Source: Opitutus terrae PB90-1 (lineage in GTDB: Bacteria > Verrucomicrobiota > Verrucomicrobiia > Opitutales > Opitutaceae). From it: a stretch of 64,000 nt of DNA. Under the pieces are notes generated by a model. The model made no database searches, was not told where the DNA came from, and was given only the letters and a program-made list of their open reading frames with translations. Below are positions 26,922 to 35,924 of the stretch, piece by piece. Numbering within the stretch: position 1 is the first letter of the stretch; each line of letters opens with the position of its first letter. The translations under genes were made by a program, and so were the position numbers. The DNA lies in the NCBI RefSeq assembly GCF_000019965.1, contig NC_010571.1, positions 5,155,001-5,219,000 of the forward strand, in the 5' to 3' direction.

Positions 26922-27989
26922 ATGAAACTCCTGATCACCGGCGTGTGCGGCTTTGTCGGCAGCACGCTGGCGCGCGCGCTCAGCGAAGCGGGCGGCTATG
27001 AAATCGTCGGTCTCGACAATTTCATCCGGCCCGGCAGCGAGACCAATCGCGACGCGCTGAAGCGGCTAGGCGTGAAGTTGCACCACGCCGATCTTCGCGC
27101 TGCCAGCGATCTCGAAGCGCTCCCGGCCGTCGACTGGGTCGTCGACGCCGCCGCCAATCCGAGTGTGCTCGCCGGCGTGGATCGCCGCACCAGCTCCCGC
27201 CAACTCGTGGAGCACAATCTCGTCGGCACGGTGAACATGCTCGAGTTCTGCAAGCAGCACCGCGCCGGCTTCGTGCTGCTGAGCACGAGCCGCGTGTATT
27301 CGATTCCTCCGCTGGCCAGCCTTGCGACCGATGTGATCGACGGCGCATTCCACCCCGCGACCGGCGATCGGCCCACGGGTCTCACCGGCGCCGGCGTGAA
27401 CGAAACATTTTCGACCGCCGCGCCGGTGTCGCTCTACGGCGCCACCAAGCTCGCCTCCGAAGCGCTCGCGCTCGAATACGGCGAGACGTTCGACCTCCGA
27501 GTCTTCATCAACCGCTGCGGCGTGCTCGCGGGCGCCGGCCAGTTTGGCCGCGCCGATCAGGGGATCTTCGCCTTCTGGCTCAACAGCCATCTCCGCCGCC
27601 GTCCACTGAGCTACATCGGATTCGGCGGCCACGGCTATCAGGTACGCGATTGTCTGCACCCGCGCGATCTCGCGCCGCTGCTCGCAAAACAGTTCATCGC
27701 GCCCAAGCTCTCCGCAGCCGACCGGCTCGTGAATGTCTCCGGCGGCGTCGCGTCCGCGAGGTCGCTGCGTCAGCTCACCGCCTGGTGTGATGCGCAATTC
27801 GGGCCGCATCCGGTCGCCGCTGATCACACGCCGCGGCCATTCGACATTCCGTGGATCGTGCTCGATCACGCCAAAGCCACGCGGCTGTGGCACTGGCAAC
27901 CGCAGACGCCGGTCGCAGCCATCCTCGAGGAGATTGCCGCGCACGCCCGCGCCCACACCGACTGGCTGGACATCTCGGCCCCGCTCTGA
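26922..27989 (+). CDS. CDP-paratose 2-epimerase-like NAD-dependent epimerase (second copy)
   Basis: A 355-residue extended SDR from the ATG at 26922 (another in-frame ATG at 26904 would add six residues). It has TGVCGFVGSTLARA at residues 6-19, VLLSTSRVYSIPP, and the catalytic SLYGATKLASE with Tyr and Lys both present, unlike the paralogue at 22652. NRCGVLAGAGQFGRADQG resembles the tyvelose epimerase family. With the GT2 gene 15 bases downstream it probably makes or modifies a dideoxyhexose for the local glycan. Confidence 0.8.
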   Translation: MKLLITGVCGFVGSTLARALSEAGGYEIVGLDNFIRPGSETNRDALKRLGVKLHHADLRAASDLEALPAVDWVVDAAANPSVLAGVDRRTSSRQLVEHNLVGTVNMLEFCKQHRAGFVLLSTSRVYSIPPLASLATDVIDGAFHPATGDRPTGLTGAGVNETFSTAAPVSLYGATKLASEALALEYGETFDLRVFINRCGVLAGAGQFGRADQGIFAFWLNSHLRRRPLSYIGFGGHGYQVRDCLHPRDLAPLLAKQFIAPKLSAADRLVNVSGGVASARSLRQLTAWCDAQFGPHPVAADHTPRPFDIPWIVLDHAKATRLWHWQPQTPVAAILEEIAAHARAHTDWLDISAPL

Positions 27990-28004
27990 TTGCAGTCGCG
28001 CTCC

Positions 28005-28766
28005 ATGCCCTCCACCGCGGCTCCGCTCAAGCTGTTCTCCGTCATCATTCCCGCGCGCGACGAGGAGCAATCGCTACCCGAAACACTCGACGCGATCTAC
28101 CAGGCGTTGATCGCGGCCGGGATTCCGCACGAGCTCGTGGTGATCGACGACGGCAGCAAGGATCGCACGTGGGCCGTGCTGCAGGAGCTGCGGACGAAAT
28201 ATCCGACGCTGGCGCCGACCCAGAATCCCGGCCCGCACGGCTTCGGCCGCGCCGTCGTGTGGGGTTTCGACCATAGCCGCGGCGACGCGGTGGTGGTGAT
28301 GATGGCCGACGCCTCGGATTCGCCGGCCCACGCCGTGAAATACTGGCAGCTGCTCAACGAAGGCCGCGATTGCGCGTTCGGCAGCCGGTTCATGAAAGGC
28401 GCCGAGGTGATCGACTATCCCCGCGTCAAGCTGCTCGTGAACCGGATCGCGAATTTCCTCGTGCGGATCGGCTTCGCCATTCCGCTCAACGACACCACCA
28501 ACGCCTTCAAAGCCTACCGTCGCACGGTCATCGACGGTTGCCGGCCGTTCCTCGCCCCGCATTTCAACCTCACCGTCGAGATTCCGCTCAAGGCGATCGT
28601 GCGCGGCTACAGCTACGCGATCACTCCGATTTCGTGGCGAAACCGCAAATACGGTCAGCCCAAACTCAAGATCAAGGAGATGGGCAGTCGCTACTTCTTC
28701 ATCTGCGCCTACGTGTGGCTTGAAAAATACTTTAGTCGCGGCGACTACCATCGTCGCCAGCATTGA
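28005..28766 (+). CDS. GT2 glycosyltransferase, polyprenyl/dolichyl-phosphate type
   Basis: A 253-residue single-domain GT2: FSVIIPARDEEQSLPETL, VVIDDGSKDRT, MMADASDSPAHAVKYW (acidic metal motif) and TNAFKAYRRTVID are typical of dolichyl-phosphate mannosyltransferase-like enzymes that load a sugar on a polyprenyl phosphate. There is no long C-terminal membrane region. ATG at 28005 is chosen over the TTG at 27990 next to the previous stop. The sugar is unknown. Confidence 0.85.
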   Translation: MPSTAAPLKLFSVIIPARDEEQSLPETLDAIYQALIAAGIPHELVVIDDGSKDRTWAVLQELRTKYPTLAPTQNPGPHGFGRAVVWGFDHSRGDAVVVMMADASDSPAHAVKYWQLLNEGRDCAFGSRFMKGAEVIDYPRVKLLVNRIANFLVRIGFAIPLNDTTNAFKAYRRTVIDGCRPFLAPHFNLTVEIPLKAIVRGYSYAITPISWRNRKYGQPKLKIKEMGSRYFFICAYVWLEKYFSRGDYHRRQH

Positions 28767-28927
28767 TCGCGCGGCCGGGCTCGCCGGGTCGGCCTGTGTC
28801 ACCTCGCCACCTGACCCGGGAAAAGCCTTGTTCGTCCGCAGCTCGCTGGTTTTCACTACCGGTTCTCCATGATTGATCTGCTGGTCCCCTTTCTTCGACT
28901 TTGCCGCCTGCCGGCCGTCCTGCGCGC

Positions 28928-29473
28928 ATGAACGTCCTCGCCTGCGAACTCGACGGCCCGCTGATCATCGAACCGAAGGTCTTCGGCGATCAGCGGGGAT
29001 TCTTCCTCGAATCGTGGAGTCGCCCCCGGTATCGCGCCGCGGGCATCGCGCTCGACTTCGTGCAGGACAACTTTTCGTTCTCCCGCCGCGGCACGCTGCG
29101 CGGCATGCACGCGCAGAACCCGCATCCGCAGGGCAAGCTCGTCTCCGTCTGGCAGGGTGAGGTCTGGGACGTGGTCGTGGACCTTCGGCGAAACTCGCCG
29201 ACGTTCGGCCGCTGGTTCGGGCTCACGCTGTCCGCCGAGAACAAGCGCCAGTTTTGGGTTCCGCCGGGTTTCGCCCACGGCTTCGTGGTCACGAGCGAGA
29301 CGGCGTTGTTTCACTACAAGGTCACCGACGCCTACGCTCCGCAGGACGAGATTGCTTTCCGCTTCGACGATCCTGCCGTCGGCATCCGCTGGCCGGTGAG
29401 CGATCCGATTCTTTCCACCCGCGACACCCAGGCGCCGCTGCTGCGCGATGTGCCATCGGCTCGTCTCTTCTAG
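28928..29473 (+). CDS. rfbC: dTDP-4-dehydrorhamnose 3,5-epimerase
   Basis: A 181-residue cupin epimerase: FGDQRGFFLESW near residue 19, NFSFSRRGTLRGMHAQNP (catalytic His63 region) and FWVPPGFAHGFVV are the family's fingerprints. It isomerises dTDP-4-keto-6-deoxyglucose at C3 and C5. First gene of the dTDP-rhamnose set here. The start ATG at 28928 overlaps the stop of a 20-codon frame (28869-28931) by ATGA. A noncoding spacer with simple repeats separates it from rfbD. Confidence 0.95.
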   Translation: MNVLACELDGPLIIEPKVFGDQRGFFLESWSRPRYRAAGIALDFVQDNFSFSRRGTLRGMHAQNPHPQGKLVSVWQGEVWDVVVDLRRNSPTFGRWFGLTLSAENKRQFWVPPGFAHGFVVTSETALFHYKVTDAYAPQDEIAFRFDDPAVGIRWPVSDPILSTRDTQAPLLRDVPSARLF

Positions 29474-29490
29474 ACCAACGCCATGCAGCC

Positions 29491-29590
29491 GAGAGTCCAG
29501 AGCCCAGCGTCCAGAGCCAGAACGCAGGCGTCATTCCAGGCTCACAGGCATTTCGCTGCCACGCGGCGACACTCAGGCTCTCAGCTCTAG
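29491..29590. repeat. Low-complexity CCAGAG / CTCAG repeats in rfbC-rfbD spacer
   Basis: The 127-base spacer contains GAGTCCAGAGCCCAGCGTCC followed by another CCAGAGCCAG, and later CACTCAGGCTCTCAGCTCTAG (29570-29590). The units are degenerate copies of short heptamer-like words. Similar CT-rich text fills the rfbD-rfbB spacer. No coding or terminator signal is seen in it. Confidence 0.5.
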
Positions 29591-29600
29591 ACTTTGCCCC

Positions 29601-30479
29601 ATGCCCCTTCCGAAAATTCTCCTCTTCGGCAAAGTCGGCCAAGTCGGCTGGGAACTGCGCCGCACACTCGCGCCGATGTCGCAACTCGTCGCGGTCGACT
29701 ATCCCGACGTGGATTTCACCGCGCCCGACTCGATCCGCCGCGCCATCGCTGAGGCCGCTCCGAACATCGTCATCAACGCCGCCGCCTATACAGCGGTCGA
29801 CAAATGCGAATCCGAATTTGCCCTGGCCAAACAGATCAATGCCGACGCACCGGGCGTCATGGCCGAAGAAGCGCAGCGCCGCGGCGCGCTGCTCGTCCAC
29901 TACTCGACGGACTACGTTTTCGACGGCACGAAAACCAGTCCCTACGTCGAAGCCGACGCGCCGAATCCGCTCAGCGCCTACGGCCGCTCGAAGCTCGCCG
30001 GCGACGAAGCCATCCGCCGCACTGGCTGCAATCACCTTATCTTCCGTCTCTGCTGGGTCTATGGCGCACGCGGCGCGAACTTCATGCTCACGATGCAGCG
30101 GCTCGCGCGCGAGCGGGAGAAGCTCCGCGTCGTCGCCGACCAGTTCGGCTGCCCCACCTGGTCGCGCATGATCGCCGAAACCACGGCGCACGCCCTGCGT
30201 TCGGTGCGCAGCGCCGCGGACGCCCGCGCGCTCAGCGGTGCATATCACCTCGCCGCGTCCGGTCACACCAGCTGGCACGGTTTCGCCAGCGCGATCATCG
30301 ACCTGATGCCGCTCGACGCTCGCAAATGCCGCGCCGTTGAAGCCATCACCTCCGCCGAATATCCCACGCCGACGAAACGGCCCGCCTACTCCGTGTTGTC
30401 CTGCGCGAAGCTCGAACAGGCTTTCGGCCTGCGACTGCCTGACTGGCACGAGAGCCTGCGCCAGGTCGTCGAGTCCTGA
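29601..30479 (+). CDS. rfbD: dTDP-4-dehydrorhamnose reductase
   Basis: A 292-residue SDR with [13 protein letters not shown] at residues 9-21, [24 protein letters not shown] and the catalytic [11 protein letters not shown]. It reduces the 4-keto group with NADPH to give dTDP-L-rhamnose. ATG 29601 gives the normal length; the open frame upstream runs through repeat-like spacer. The NADP-binding site reads GKVGQVG rather than the usual GxxGQLG, a minor variation. Confidence 0.94.
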   Translation: MPLPKILLFGKVGQVGWELRRTLAPMSQLVAVDYPDVDFTAPDSIRRAIAEAAPNIVINAAAYTAVDKCESEFALAKQINADAPGVMAEEAQRRGALLVHYSTDYVFDGTKTSPYVEADAPNPLSAYGRSKLAGDEAIRRTGCNHLIFRLCWVYGARGANFMLTMQRLAREREKLRVVADQFGCPTWSRMIAETTAHALRSVRSAADARALSGAYHLAASGHTSWHGFASAIIDLMPLDARKCRAVEAITSAEYPTPTKRPAYSVLSCAKLEQAFGLRLPDWHESLRQVVES

Positions 30480-30501
30480 TCGCCCTCGACGCTCAACCTT
30501 G

Positions 30502-30559
30502 GACTCTCAGCTCTCGGTCTCCGGCTCTCAACTCACATCCCTCAACTCTCAACTCCGGA
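30502..30559. repeat. CT-rich heptamer-like repeats (CTCTCAACT units) in rfbD-rfbB spacer
   Basis: The 88-base spacer is nearly all degenerate CTCTCAG/CTCTCAACT words: GACTCTCAGCTCTCGG, GGCTCTCAACTCAC, CCCTCAACTCTCAACTCC. It ends 8 bases before the GTG start of rfbB. It is strand-asymmetric and does not fold as a hairpin. A slipped-strand expansion product is the simplest reading. Confidence 0.6.
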
Positions 30560-30567
30560 CTTCCTCC

Positions 30568-31635
30568 GTGAATCTCCTCGTCACCGGCGGCTGCGGTTTC
30601 ATTGGCAGCAATTTCGTGCGTCAACGGCTGTTTGAGCCCGGCTCGCCGCTGCAGCGGCTCGTCAACCTCGACGCGCTCACCTACGCCGGCAATCCCGCGA
30701 ACCTCGCCGATCTCGCTGCCGACCCTCGTTACGTTTTCGCGCAGGGCGACATCGGCGACGCCACGCTCGTTGCGCGGCTGCTCGACGAGCACGCCATCGA
30801 CGCCGTAGTGAACTTCGCCGCCGAGTCGCACGTCGACCGTTCGATCGATTCACCCGAACCTTTCGTGCAGACGAACGTTGTCGGTACGCTCCGGCTGCTC
30901 AATGCCGCGCGGCTCTACTGGACGCAGCTGCCCGCCGCGCGGAAAGGCGCCTTCCGGTTTCTCCACGTTTCGACCGACGAGGTCTATGGCACGCTGGCGC
31001 CGAGCGATCCGGCCTTCACGGAGGAAACGCCGTACGCGCCCAACTCGCCCTACGCCGCCTCGAAGGCCGCGAGCGATCATCTCGTCCGCGCCTACCAGCA
31101 CACCTATGGGCTGCCGACGCTGACCACCAACTGCTCGAACAACTACGGCCCGTATCACTTCCCGGAAAAGCTGATCCCGTTGGTGATTCTCAATGCGCTC
31201 GAGGGCAAACCGCTGCCCGTGTACGGCGACGGCCTGCAGGTGCGCGACTGGCTTTACGTCGAGGATCATGCCGCGGCGATCTGGCTCGTGCTGCAGCGCG
31301 GTCGCGTGGGCGAGACCTACAACATCGGCGGCCTGAACGAGCAGCCGAACATCGAGATCGTCCGCGCGATCTGCCGGCTGTTGGACCGCAAATCACCGCG
31401 CACCGATGGGAAATCCTACGCCTCGCAGATCACGCACGTGACGGATCGTCCGGGCCACGACCGGCGCTATGCCATCGACTGCACGAAGCTCCAGTGCGAG
31501 CTGGGCTGGGCGCCGCGCGAGAGCTTCGCGACCGGCATCGAGAAGACCGTCGACTGGTATCTCGCCCGCCGCGACTGGGCCGCGGACATCACCGCAAAAA
31601 AGTACTCCCGGCAGCGGCTGGGCGTCGGCGCTTAA
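30568..31635 (+). CDS. rfbB: dTDP-glucose 4,6-dehydratase
   Basis: A 355-residue extended SDR starting at GTG 30568. [16 protein letters not shown] (residues 2-17), [31 protein letters not shown] (Tyr and Lys) and the RfbB-specific [15 protein letters not shown] are all present. It converts dTDP-glucose to dTDP-4-keto-6-deoxyglucose, the first committed step of dTDP-rhamnose and of several amino-deoxy sugars. The product could also feed the aminotransferase at 35921-37051. Confidence 0.95.
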   Translation: MNLLVTGGCGFIGSNFVRQRLFEPGSPLQRLVNLDALTYAGNPANLADLAADPRYVFAQGDIGDATLVARLLDEHAIDAVVNFAAESHVDRSIDSPEPFVQTNVVGTLRLLNAARLYWTQLPAARKGAFRFLHVSTDEVYGTLAPSDPAFTEETPYAPNSPYAASKAASDHLVRAYQHTYGLPTLTTNCSNNYGPYHFPEKLIPLVILNALEGKPLPVYGDGLQVRDWLYVEDHAAAIWLVLQRGRVGETYNIGGLNEQPNIEIVRAICRLLDRKSPRTDGKSYASQITHVTDRPGHDRRYAIDCTKLQCELGWAPRESFATGIEKTVDWYLARRDWAADITAKKYSRQRLGVGA

Positions 31636-31680
31636 TGCGCCGCGTTGAAGCCTAAAGTTGAAGTTGAAGCTCGAGAGATC

Positions 31681-32036
31681 ATGGACGTCGCCGACGAATC
31701 TTCCGAAAAGCTCGAAGTCTGGCGGCGATCTCACGCCCTGAGCATCGAGCTCTATCGTTTGCTCGCGGACTGCCGCGACTGGGGATTCAAGGATCAGATC
31801 ACACGCGCCGCCAACAGCATCTCCGACAACATCGCGGAAGGCGCCGAGCGCCTCGGCAAGGCGGAGTTCAAGCAGTTTCTAGGCTATGCCAAAGGATCCG
31901 CGGGGAGACGCGCTCCCAAGTCCTGCGCGCCGTGCCCCTCGGCTACCTGCCAGCCGATGCCGGACACCGGCTGCGGAAAGAACTCTGCGAAATCTCGCGA
32001 ATGATCCACGGGCTGATCAAATCGCTCGATCGCTAA
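31681..32036 (+). pseudogene. Four-helix-bundle (23S rRNA-IVP-type) gene with a frameshift
   Basis: From ATG 31681 the frame reads a typical four-helix-bundle protein (KLEVWRRSHALSIELYRLL, ITRAANSISDNIAEGAERLG, EFKQFLGYAKGSAG). It then changes frame at a run of four G (31902-31905). Adding one G restores GETRSQVLRAVPLGYL, LRKELCEISRMIHGLIKSLD and a stop at 32034-32036, completing the family fold of about 118 residues. As sequenced, the product would end at 32004 with an unrelated Pro/Cys-rich tail. Members of this family often sit between unrelated genes; role unknown. A sequencing error in the G-run is possible. Confidence 0.8.
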
Positions 32037-32048
32037 CCCAAACTCACG

Positions 32049-32975
32049 ATGCCTTCGCTCCCACTTCAACTTTCCACGTCAACGGATGGTGCCGCGGCAC
32101 CATCACGCCGCGGCATCATCCTCGCCGGCGGTTCCGGCACGCGGCTCTACCCTCTGACCGTCGCTGTCTCGAAACAGCTGATGCCGGTCTACGACAAGCC
32201 GATGATCTACTATCCGCTGTCGGTGCTCATGCTCGCCGGCATTCGCGAAATTCTGATCATCTCGACGCCGCTCGATCTGCCGCTTTTCCGGCGGCTCCTC
32301 GGCACGGGTGAGAACATCGGGGTGCGTTTCACCTACGCCGAACAGCCCCGGCCCGAGGGTCTCGCGCAGGCGTTCCACATCGCCGGCGACGTTGGCTTCC
32401 TCAACGACGAACCCGCGGCGCTGGTGCTCGGCGACAACCTTTTCTACGGCCACAATCTCGCTGCCTCGTTGCGCGAAGTCGCCGCCCGCACGGACGGCGC
32501 CACCATCTTCGGCTATCACGTCGCCAATCCCGCCGCCTACGGTGTCGTCGAGTTCGCGCCCGATGGCCGCGTGCTGTCACTCGAGGAGAAGCCTCGCCAA
32601 CCCAAGTCCAACTACGCCGTACCCGGGCTCTACTTCTACGATCGCGAGGTCGTCCGGCTCGCGCGCACGCTCAAGCCGTCCGCCCGCGGCGAGATCGAGA
32701 TCACGGATCTCAACCGCCGCTATCTCGAGGCCGGCAGGCTCAAGGTGGAATTGCTCGGCCGCGGCACCGCCTGGCTCGATACGGGCACGCACGACTCGTT
32801 GATGGACGCCGCGCAGTTCGTCCAAGTGCTCGAAAATCGCACAGGGCTGAAAATCGCCTGCGTCGAGGAAATCGCGTTCGAAGCCGGCTGGATCGATCGC
32901 GCGTGCCTCGAGGCCAACGTGCAGCGGCTCGGCAAATCGTCCTACGGCGAGTATCTCCGCCGGCGGCTGAGCTGA
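32049..32975 (+). CDS. rfbA: Glucose-1-phosphate thymidylyltransferase
   Basis: A 308-residue nucleotidyltransferase with [16 protein letters not shown] near residue 22, [32 protein letters not shown] and [12 protein letters not shown], all diagnostic for RfbA. It makes dTDP-glucose from dTTP and glucose 1-phosphate, completing the rhamnose pathway with rfbB, rfbC and rfbD. The first 20 residues are an extension beyond the usual start (alternative starts exist, but ATG 32049 lies 12 bases after the four-helix-bundle stop). Confidence 0.95.
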   Translation: MPSLPLQLSTSTDGAAAPSRRGIILAGGSGTRLYPLTVAVSKQLMPVYDKPMIYYPLSVLMLAGIREILIISTPLDLPLFRRLLGTGENIGVRFTYAEQPRPEGLAQAFHIAGDVGFLNDEPAALVLGDNLFYGHNLAASLREVAARTDGATIFGYHVANPAAYGVVEFAPDGRVLSLEEKPRQPKSNYAVPGLYFYDREVVRLARTLKPSARGEIEITDLNRRYLEAGRLKVELLGRGTAWLDTGTHDSLMDAAQFVQVLENRTGLKIACVEEIAFEAGWIDRACLEANVQRLGKSSYGEYLRRRLS

Positions 32976-33012
32976 CGTCCAACTACGAAGCCGCCTTTGG
33001 CCGCCGCCTGCG

Positions 33013-33115
33013 TGGGAGCGTAGGCGTCTTGCCCGCCCGTTTGGGCGTGGCATGGGCGTCCCGCCCATGGATGTCTCGACGCGCGCTGTGCACGGGCGGG
33101 ACGCCCGTGCCATGC
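33013..33115. repeat. Palindromic repeat cluster (GGCATGGGCGTCCCGCCCATG type)
   Basis: Three related hairpin units lie between rfbA and the next glycosyltransferase: a partial one with TAGGCGTCTTGCCCGCC (33021-33037), TGGCATGGGCGTCCCGCCCA at 33048-33067 and the inverted CACGGGCGGGACGCCCGTGC at 33091-33110. The last two can pair with each other as well as with themselves. Copies of the same core recur at 37155, 40163 (inside a gene), 48859 and 56607. No T-run follows, so they are REP-like elements rather than intrinsic terminators. Confidence 0.75.
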
Positions 33116-33187
33116 CGACTGTCGAGTCGCCCAACCCACTCTCGTCCCGCTCACTTTCGGCGTGCGCCGCGCCCCCGCTCCGCCACG

Positions 33188-34171
33188 ATGAACCGCGACA
33201 TGCAGGTGTCGTTCGTCGTCCCGCTCTACAATTGTCTGGATCTCACCCAGGCGATGATTGCGAGCCTGCAAGCGACCGTGCCGCGCGATCTCGCGCACGA
33301 GATCATCCTCGTCGACGACGGTAGCACCGACGGCACGCGCGCGTGGCTTGCCACCCTCGGTCCCCCCTTTCGCGTCGTGCTCAACGCCCGCAACGTCGGC
33401 TACGCCGCCGCCAACAATCGCGGCGCCGCCGTCGCAACGGGCCGATTTCTCGTGCTGCTCAACAACGACCTCGTGCTCACGCCGGGTTGGCTGCCGCCGA
33501 TGCTCGCCGTGCACCGCCGGCTGGGCGCGCACGCCGGCTTCGTGGGCAACGTCCAGCTCGAGCCGCGCTCCCGCGCCATCGATCACGCCGGCATGGTCGT
33601 CAATCTGCAGGCGAAACCCGAGCATCTCCGTTCGCTGCCGCCGCGTGCACTGCGCTGGGCGCGACGCATGCGCTTGTGCCCGGCCGTCACCGGCGCGTGC
33701 GCGTTGATCGAGCGCGTGGTCTGGGAACAACTCGGCGGTTTCGACGACGGTTTTCACAACGGCGGCGAAGACGTCGATCTCTGCCTGCGGCTGCGGGCGC
33801 GCGGCCGGCGCAACGCCGTGGCGCTGCGCAGCATCGTGCTGCATCACATCAGTGCCTCACCGGGGCGAAAGCAGCGTGATGAACAGAACAGCCGCCGGCT
33901 CGCGCAGCGCTGGCGCGCCGAACTCGAGTCGCTCGCCTACCGCCGTTGGTGTTGGAACTACCTCGACCGACAGTGGACCTCGCCGCATCCGGCGCTCGAC
34001 CACGCCGACGCCCGCGCAGCGCTCGCGTTTGTCCTCGGGCTACGCCGCACGCCACCCGCGATCGCCGTCGACGGCATGCGTGCCGCCATGGACCGCGAGA
34101 TCGCCCGGTGGGACAAAATCTTCGGAGCAGGCGGTCCGCCGTCCGCAGCTTCCGCCGAACCGCCGAGGTGA
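33188..34171 (+). CDS. GT2 glycosyltransferase (rhamnosyltransferase-like)
   Basis: A 327-residue GT2 enzyme from ATG 33188; the upstream open frame crosses palindromic repeats and is not coding. VSFVVPLYNCLDLTQAMI, ILVDDGSTDGTRAW, LLNNDLVLTPGWL (metal site NND) and GGEDVDLCLRLRARG (acceptor-side EDVD motif) are typical of rhamnosyl- and other O-antigen transferases. Location just after the dTDP-rhamnose genes makes rhamnose a plausible donor, but this is inference. Confidence 0.85.
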   Translation: MNRDMQVSFVVPLYNCLDLTQAMIASLQATVPRDLAHEIILVDDGSTDGTRAWLATLGPPFRVVLNARNVGYAAANNRGAAVATGRFLVLLNNDLVLTPGWLPPMLAVHRRLGAHAGFVGNVQLEPRSRAIDHAGMVVNLQAKPEHLRSLPPRALRWARRMRLCPAVTGACALIERVVWEQLGGFDDGFHNGGEDVDLCLRLRARGRRNAVALRSIVLHHISASPGRKQRDEQNSRRLAQRWRAELESLAYRRWCWNYLDRQWTSPHPALDHADARAALAFVLGLRRTPPAIAVDGMRAAMDREIARWDKIFGAGGPPSAASAEPPR

Positions 34172-34235
34172 GGCTGCCCCGGCCGCCCGGCGGCGCCGAC
34201 AGCTTTAGTCAGATCAGCAACGCTCGATGGGCGTC

Positions 34236-34823
34236 CTATTTCTTCGGCCGGCTGGCTGGCGGAACGATCCCGTTCAGCCGAGCGTAGATCACCATCTGCC
34301 CGTAGTGGTCAAAGCTGTGCCACAGCACCACGTTGGCCATGAACAAACGGCTGTGTTTGCCCCAGCCAGGATCCACCTCGTCCATGGCGTTTGCGACGGT
34401 CAACGAAGCCATGGCGCGACGCGCGTAGTCCATCGAGCCCCGGAGATAGCCGAGAATCTGCTCCTTCGTTTTGAGTTCCTGCGGTCCATTGTTGCCATCG
34501 CCCATCGCGGCCGGCGGTTTCTCCCCGAGCACGGTGCCCGCAGCGCCATAGATGTTCGTGGCCACATGCATGACCTGCTGGCCGAACGTTCGCACATCCT
34601 TGAACTCTCCGCTCGTGGGTGCGAAATCATACAGCGCTGGCGGCATGGCTTCGGCCAACGGCACCAGATCGTGCTCCAGGATGTTCAACTCCTGCTCCAT
34701 CGACTTCGCCAGTGGCGACGAGGACATTTCGGCGCCGGACAGCGGCGCGGCGACCAGCAGTAACGCCGTCCACCACAGGCGGCGAGCGGACAGTGAACAC
34801 GGTCGGAAGGCGGAGATTTCCAT
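34236..34823 (-). CDS. Exported DinB-family protein
   Basis: A 195-residue protein from ATG 34823 with an N-terminal hydrophobic stretch (LWWTALLLVAAPLSGAE, about residues 16-32) that looks like a signal peptide. The rest is a DinB/YfiT-type four-helix bundle: EQELNILEHDLVPLAEAMP, VRTFGQQVMHVATNIYG and NVVLWHSFDHYGQMVIYARL supply the three histidines typical of metal binding in the family. DinB proteins are often thiol-transferase-like metal enzymes; the substrate is unknown. An export signal on a DinB protein is unusual. Confidence 0.75.
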   Translation of the reverse strand: MEISAFRPCSLSARRLWWTALLLVAAPLSGAEMSSSPLAKSMEQELNILEHDLVPLAEAMPPALYDFAPTSGEFKDVRTFGQQVMHVATNIYGAAGTVLGEKPPAAMGDGNNGPQELKTKEQILGYLRGSMDYARRAMASLTVANAMDEVDPGWGKHSRLFMANVVLWHSFDHYGQMVIYARLNGIVPPASRPKK

Positions 34824-34985
34824 TTTTCGGGGGTGGGTTGATTGCGTTGACCGAACCGCGCGGCAGAAACGCCACGCCGCACCCGTTGCGGGCGCGTTCA
34901 CTCTCTATTGTCGTCCGCAGCCCGAATGTGACAGGCCGGTCCGTCTTTTCCGGCGGCGAAGAACTCCGCTTCCCGCCTATCGCTC

Positions 34986-35924
34986 TTATCCGCTCCGCAG
35001 CACCTCGCGCACGACCGACTGCGGCCGCTGGTTTACGGTCAAATACATCCGACCGATGTATTCGCCCACCAGTCCGAGCAGCACGAGTTGGGTGCCGGAG
35101 AACATGAGCAGCGCCGCCATGAGTGAACCCCAGCCGAACGCCGGTCCGCGATTGGTGAACCACAGCCAGCCGACCCAGCCGAGTCCGACCACACCCAGCG
35201 CCGCCGCCGCCAGCCCGATCACCGTCGCGACGCGCAACGGCAGCACCGAAAAATTGATCCACGCGCTCAACCACAGCCGCACGAGCCGCCGGAACGTGTA
35301 GCCGCTCGTGCCCGCTTGGCGCGCTTCGTGCCGCACCGGCAGCGACGCAATCCGCTGCGTCACCTGCAGGATCAGTCCGTCGATGTAGGGCGTGGGGCCG
35401 GTATTGCGCGCGACGTCCCGCGCCACGGCCGCCGTGACGCACCGGAAACTCGACAGGTAAAATCCGGTGGGCTTCTCCAGCGCCCAATCGGTCATCCGGT
35501 TCGTGAACCAGCTCCCGAAGTTCCGCCACAACGAATGCTGCTTCACCGTGTAGTGGCCGAACACCACGTCCGCTCCGGTCGCCATCGCGTGCTGCCACAA
35601 CCGCACGGCTTCCGTCGGCGGATGCTGGCCGTCGTCGTCGAGATTGACGAGATGCGCGCCGCGCGCATGCCGCCAGCCGGTGAGCACCGCGTTGTGCTCG
35701 CCGAAATTGCGCGCGTGTTCGATGTAGACGATCGGCACCTTTGCGGACCGCACCAGTTCGCGGCAAACCGTCGCGGTGGCATCGGTGCTGCCGTCGTTCA
35801 CCAGCACGATCTCGTGCCCGCCCGCGATCGTCAGTCCTTCGATCTCCCGGACCAGCGGAGCGATCGTCTCGGCACTGGTGTAGAGCGGAATGACAAAGCT
35901 GAGCGCGGGTGCGTTCGCGGTCAT
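34986..35924 (-). CDS. Undecaprenyl-phosphate glycosyltransferase-like GT2 with two C-terminal membrane spans
   Basis: A 312-residue protein of the ArnC/GtrB type: LSFVIPLYTSAETIAPLV, LVNDGSTDATA, VNLDDDGQHPP (metal site) and, near residues 225-295, two membrane segments (VATVIGLAAAALGVVGLGWV and SLMAALLMFSGTQLVLLGLV) ahead of the GEYIGRMYLTV signature. It would load a sugar onto undecaprenyl phosphate at the inner leaflet. It overlaps the upstream aminotransferase gene by four bases, so both are probably one operon: an amino sugar made by the first may be used by the second. Confidence 0.87.
   Translation of the reverse strand: MTANAPALSFVIPLYTSAETIAPLVREIEGLTIAGGHEIVLVNDGSTDATATVCRELVRSAKVPIVYIEHARNFGEHNAVLTGWRHARGAHLVNLDDDGQHPPTEAVRLWQHAMATGADVVFGHYTVKQHSLWRNFGSWFTNRMTDWALEKPTGFYLSSFRCVTAAVARDVARNTGPTPYIDGLILQVTQRIASLPVRHEARQAGTSGYTFRRLVRLWLSAWINFSVLPLRVATVIGLAAAALGVVGLGWVGWLWFTNRGPAFGWGSLMAALLMFSGTQLVLLGLVGEYIGRMYLTVNQRPQSVVREVLRSG

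Noticed and set aside
29491-30559. CRISPR-like spacing of repeats
   Set aside because: Units are short, degenerate and unevenly spaced with no unique spacers of regular length, and no cas genes are near.
33013-33115. Palindromes as intrinsic terminators
   Set aside because: Strong stems but no T-run on either side; they recur in many spacers and once inside a gene, which suits REP-like elements better.
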